NCBI GenBank assembly: GCA_003140705.1
Contig: PLKU01000170.1
Coordinates: 549 to 9,014, forward strand
Direction of reading: 5' to 3'
From: Acidobacteriaceae bacterium
Lineage (GTDB): Bacteria; Acidobacteriota; Terriglobia; Terriglobales; Acidobacteriaceae
DNA length: 8,466 nucleotides
Positions within the stretch are counted from its first letter, which is position 1. The number at the start of each line of letters is the position of its first letter. Below the pieces are notes generated by a model, which was not told the DNA's origin, did no database searches, and worked only from the letters and a program-made list of their open reading frames with translations. The position numbers and the translations under genes were made by a program. This document shows, piece after piece, positions 6,801 through 8,466 of the stretch.

Positions 6801-6813
6801 CGCCCCCAGGGCG
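6801..6813. terminator. Small GC hairpin after the KdpD-like gene
   Basis: CGCCC-CCA-GGGCG begins two bases after the TAG at 6796-6798, in the gap before the facing methyltransferase remnant. The stem is only five base pairs and has no T-run, so it is a weak terminator candidate for the sensor operon. Confidence 0.3.
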
Positions 6814-6830
6814 AGCCACTGCATCCAGCA

Positions 6831-7246
6831 CTATTTCGTCATCGAGATTTCCAGGCCCAAATCCTCCTCTGCAATCTCCACGTTGCTGAACTTTGACTGT
6901 GCCGCATTTGCTCAAATTCCGCTCGTGTATAAGCACTCTTGATCAGCATCGTTTTGAAGGCGAGCTTGGTCATAATCCTATTGACCATGGGCAATCCCAT
7001 CCCATCCACATGGCGGCTGACCTGAGCGGGCGATGCGTCGCGCTTGAGGTCGATAATCAATCCGGCCCTTCCGGGCCTCAGCACGCGCCACATCTCCTGC
7101 AACGCATCAACCGGCTTGGCAAAGTTCTTGAAAGCCGCACGACACAAAAGAAAATCGAAGCTGTTGCTCGGAAACGGCATATATGAAGCCGAGCCCTGCT
7201 TGAAGTCCACAACTGTTGAAAACTGGGCTTCGCGTAAGTTAAGCGG
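6831..7246 (-). pseudogene. Decayed class I SAM-dependent methyltransferase
   Basis: The minus strand reads a clear methyltransferase middle section: VDFKQGSASYMPFPSNSFDF (from 7210), then CRAAFKNFAKPVDALQEMWRVLRPG, then LIIDLKRDASP, typical of the UbiE/Methyltransf_11 type. The ORF from GTG 7210 lacks the glycine-rich SAM-binding motif I. Reading upstream in the same frame gives PLNLREAQFSTV after a TAA at 7247-7249, and AREIAPQVVD between that stop and another TAA at 7280-7282. Both segments fit the missing N-terminal part. At the 3' end the frame breaks near 6904: the open frame runs to TGA at 6839 with unlikely residues, while a one-base shift gives SKFSNVEIAEEDLGLEISMTK-stop (ending at 6831), a family-like C-terminus. 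Restoring one base in ATGCGGCA at 6901-6907 would join the frames. Multiple lesions point to a pseudogene. A sequencing error could explain the shift, but hardly all of them. Confidence 0.7.
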
Positions 7247-7358
7247 TTAATCAACGACTTGCGGGGCAATTTCACGGGCTTAAGAATCCACACCCCTGGC
7301 ATCAGTTGAGAGAATCCAGCCTCGGATCATCCTTTCTCCCTCGAATCGGAACGCCGCT

Positions 7359-8466
7359 CTACTCGACTGAGATCGAAACGATCGCAGGTCCCGGATCGCA
7401 GCTGGTTGAAAAGCTCAACACATTATTTGCGCCGGACCGATCAAGCTGCGACTCAATCCAGACGGCCCCCGAAGCCTGTTCACTTCCAGCAGGAGGGAAG
7501 GCGATCCTGGTAGCCGTTCGTCCGTTTACTCGAAGCTCGGCAAAACGGGGCGTCTTGCCCGGATTGAGGTAGGCAATTCGAACTCGGGCCATGGGCACAC
7601 GCGAAGCGACTTGAGTGAAGCTGACAGGGTGGTTCCGCTGCACGATCATCCCACTTGTGGCTCCCGTTTCTGCGCCGCCTGCAGCATATTTGGTCAGGGT
7701 CCCCTCGGTCCCGTGGACAATCAACATGACTGCGTCGAGGGCTGGTACGGCGGCGGAATAAGAGCCATTAAAGCTTCCGAGGTCTTTCTGCGCCCAGACA
7801 TCTCTCACTGTCGCCAAAGAAGAATCGGCCAGCCCCAGATCGCTCAAGTTCACCTTGATTGACGCCGCTTCGCCGCTCCGGTTAAGTAGCAGTAGCGCGC
7901 GTTCGCCAGGCGCTGAGAGCGCCTTTGACCACACCTCGAGTCCATCGCCGAACGATGCAACCTTGATCCCCTGCAGCCCAAGCGAATCCTGGTCCACTGC
8001 CAACACTTCGGGATTAGCGAGCGTAGCCAACGTGGCGTCACTGAGTTTCGTCAGATCGGCGCCCACGAGCAATGGAGCTCCCGAAATCGCCCACAAGCTC
8101 ATATGAACCCGGTTCTGGGCATCCGTAAGTCCCGGCATCCCAACCACCATCATGTCGGGATCATTGTAATAGCCAGTGTGTTGCGCTTCAGGATGAACTC
8201 CCTCGTCGAAGTTCGACAAAACGCCGGGAAAGCTGGCCAGGCGGCCACTGAACTTGTGGTGCGCAACAATTGGAGCGACAATATCGCCACTGGTGCGCCA
8301 GATGTCCGCCACCGCACCCCCTACATTCGGCGCCCAGGTCCACGGGCTGTTTTTTCCCCACTCGCAAATGGAAAAGAGCAGAGGGTGCCCCGTGTCGGTC
8401 TCGGCCATGAAGATGGCGCGCGCAATATCTGCGTATTGAACGGCCGGATCAAGCTTCTCCTTGTCG
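7359..8466 (-). CDS. GH27 alpha-galactosidase, C-terminal part (5' end outside window)
   Basis: Glycoside hydrolase family 27, which removes terminal alpha-galactose (or related sugars such as alpha-GalNAc or beta-L-arabinopyranose) from plant oligo- and polysaccharides. The frame is open to the window edge; ATG at 8408 is internal to the conserved domain. From the edge one reads DKEKLDPAVQYADIARAIF, then LLFSICEWGKNSPWTWAPNVG, then WRTSGD, whose Asp (codon about 8283-8285) matches the family acid/base. YYNDPDMMVVG, GAPLLVGADL and LAVDQDSLGLQG follow. The nucleophile Asp lies upstream, outside the window. After the barrel comes an antiparallel beta-domain, then about 115 extra residues (7362 to about 7715) with a CBM35/CBM6-like beta pattern (RVRIAYLNPG, LRVNGR, NNVLSF). 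Such enzymes are normally exported, but the signal peptide would be beyond the edge. Exact substrate is uncertain. Confidence 0.9.
   Translation of the reverse strand, partial: DKEKLDPAVQYADIARAIFMAETDTGHPLLFSICEWGKNSPWTWAPNVGGAVADIWRTSGDIVAPIVAHHKFSGRLASFPGVLSNFDEGVHPEAQHTGYYNDPDMMVVGMPGLTDAQNRVHMSLWAISGAPLLVGADLTKLSDATLATLANPEVLAVDQDSLGLQGIKVASFGDGLEVWSKALSAPGERALLLLNRSGEAASIKVNLSDLGLADSSLATVRDVWAQKDLGSFNGSYSAAVPALDAVMLIVHGTEGTLTKYAAGGAETGATSGMIVQRNHPVSFTQVASRVPMARVRIAYLNPGKTPRFAELRVNGRTATRIAFPPAGSEQASGAVWIESQLDRSGANNVLSFSTSCDPGPAIVSISVE

Noticed and set aside
6443..6889. Plus-strand 148-codon frame running out of the end of the KdpD-like gene
   Set aside because: It overlaps the USP domain in another frame and shows the Ser/Arg/Thr-rich bias of a shadow. 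It is not a remnant of the KdpD membrane or kinase core.
6839..7210. Taking the 123-codon frame as a complete small methyltransferase
   Set aside because: It lacks SAM motif I, and its last 20 or so residues are out of frame relative to a family-like C-terminus found one base away.
7078..7302. Minus-strand 74-codon frame between the methyltransferase remnant and the alpha-galactosidase
   Set aside because: It mostly overlaps the methyltransferase frame out of phase. Its first 20 or so residues have no recognisable match.

Overview
The window is GC-rich, gene-dense bacterial DNA. The mix of genes (a split KdpD-type sensor module, a GH27 alpha-galactosidase with an added C-terminal sugar-binding-like domain, a large GT-C-like membrane protein and a J-domain/winged-helix fusion) is most reminiscent of soil Acidobacteriota (class Terriglobia). 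That is an inference from gene style. There is no rRNA or marker gene here to prove it.

Layout, left to right: (1) the 3' part of a ZIP-family metal transporter (+), converging on (2) a DPM1-like polyprenol-phosphate sugar transferase of family GT2 (-). (3) Across a 322-base divergent spacer lies a roughly 490-residue multi-pass membrane protein (+) with a GT-C-like build. Genes 2 and 3 could form a lipid-linked sugar donor/acceptor pair. (4) A convergent gene (-) encodes a J-domain fused to a winged-helix-like domain. (5) A 354-base divergent spacer with a strong hairpin leads into a tight two-gene operon (+). Its first gene is a membrane HAMP-PAS histidine-kinase-like protein. Its second is a stand-alone KdpD N-terminal ATP-binding/kinase domain plus USP domain. 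(6) On the right-hand minus strand lie a decayed SAM methyltransferase and the 3' part of a GH27 alpha-galactosidase that runs off the window.

The most notable element is the operon at 4261-6798. It looks like KdpD taken apart into two proteins. The half that should autophosphorylate on histidine has Arg-Lys where the H-box His-Glu/Asp should be, while its ATP-binding motifs look intact. The other half keeps perfect KdpD Walker A and Walker B motifs but lacks the membrane and kinase core. No kdpFABC or kdpE gene is visible. This suggests a KdpD-derived signalling module that does not use ordinary His-Asp phosphotransfer in this protein.

The methyltransferase remnant carries at least one frameshift and two in-frame stops, so the right side of the window shows ongoing gene decay. 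No tRNA, rRNA, CRISPR array, insertion sequence or attachment site was recognised.
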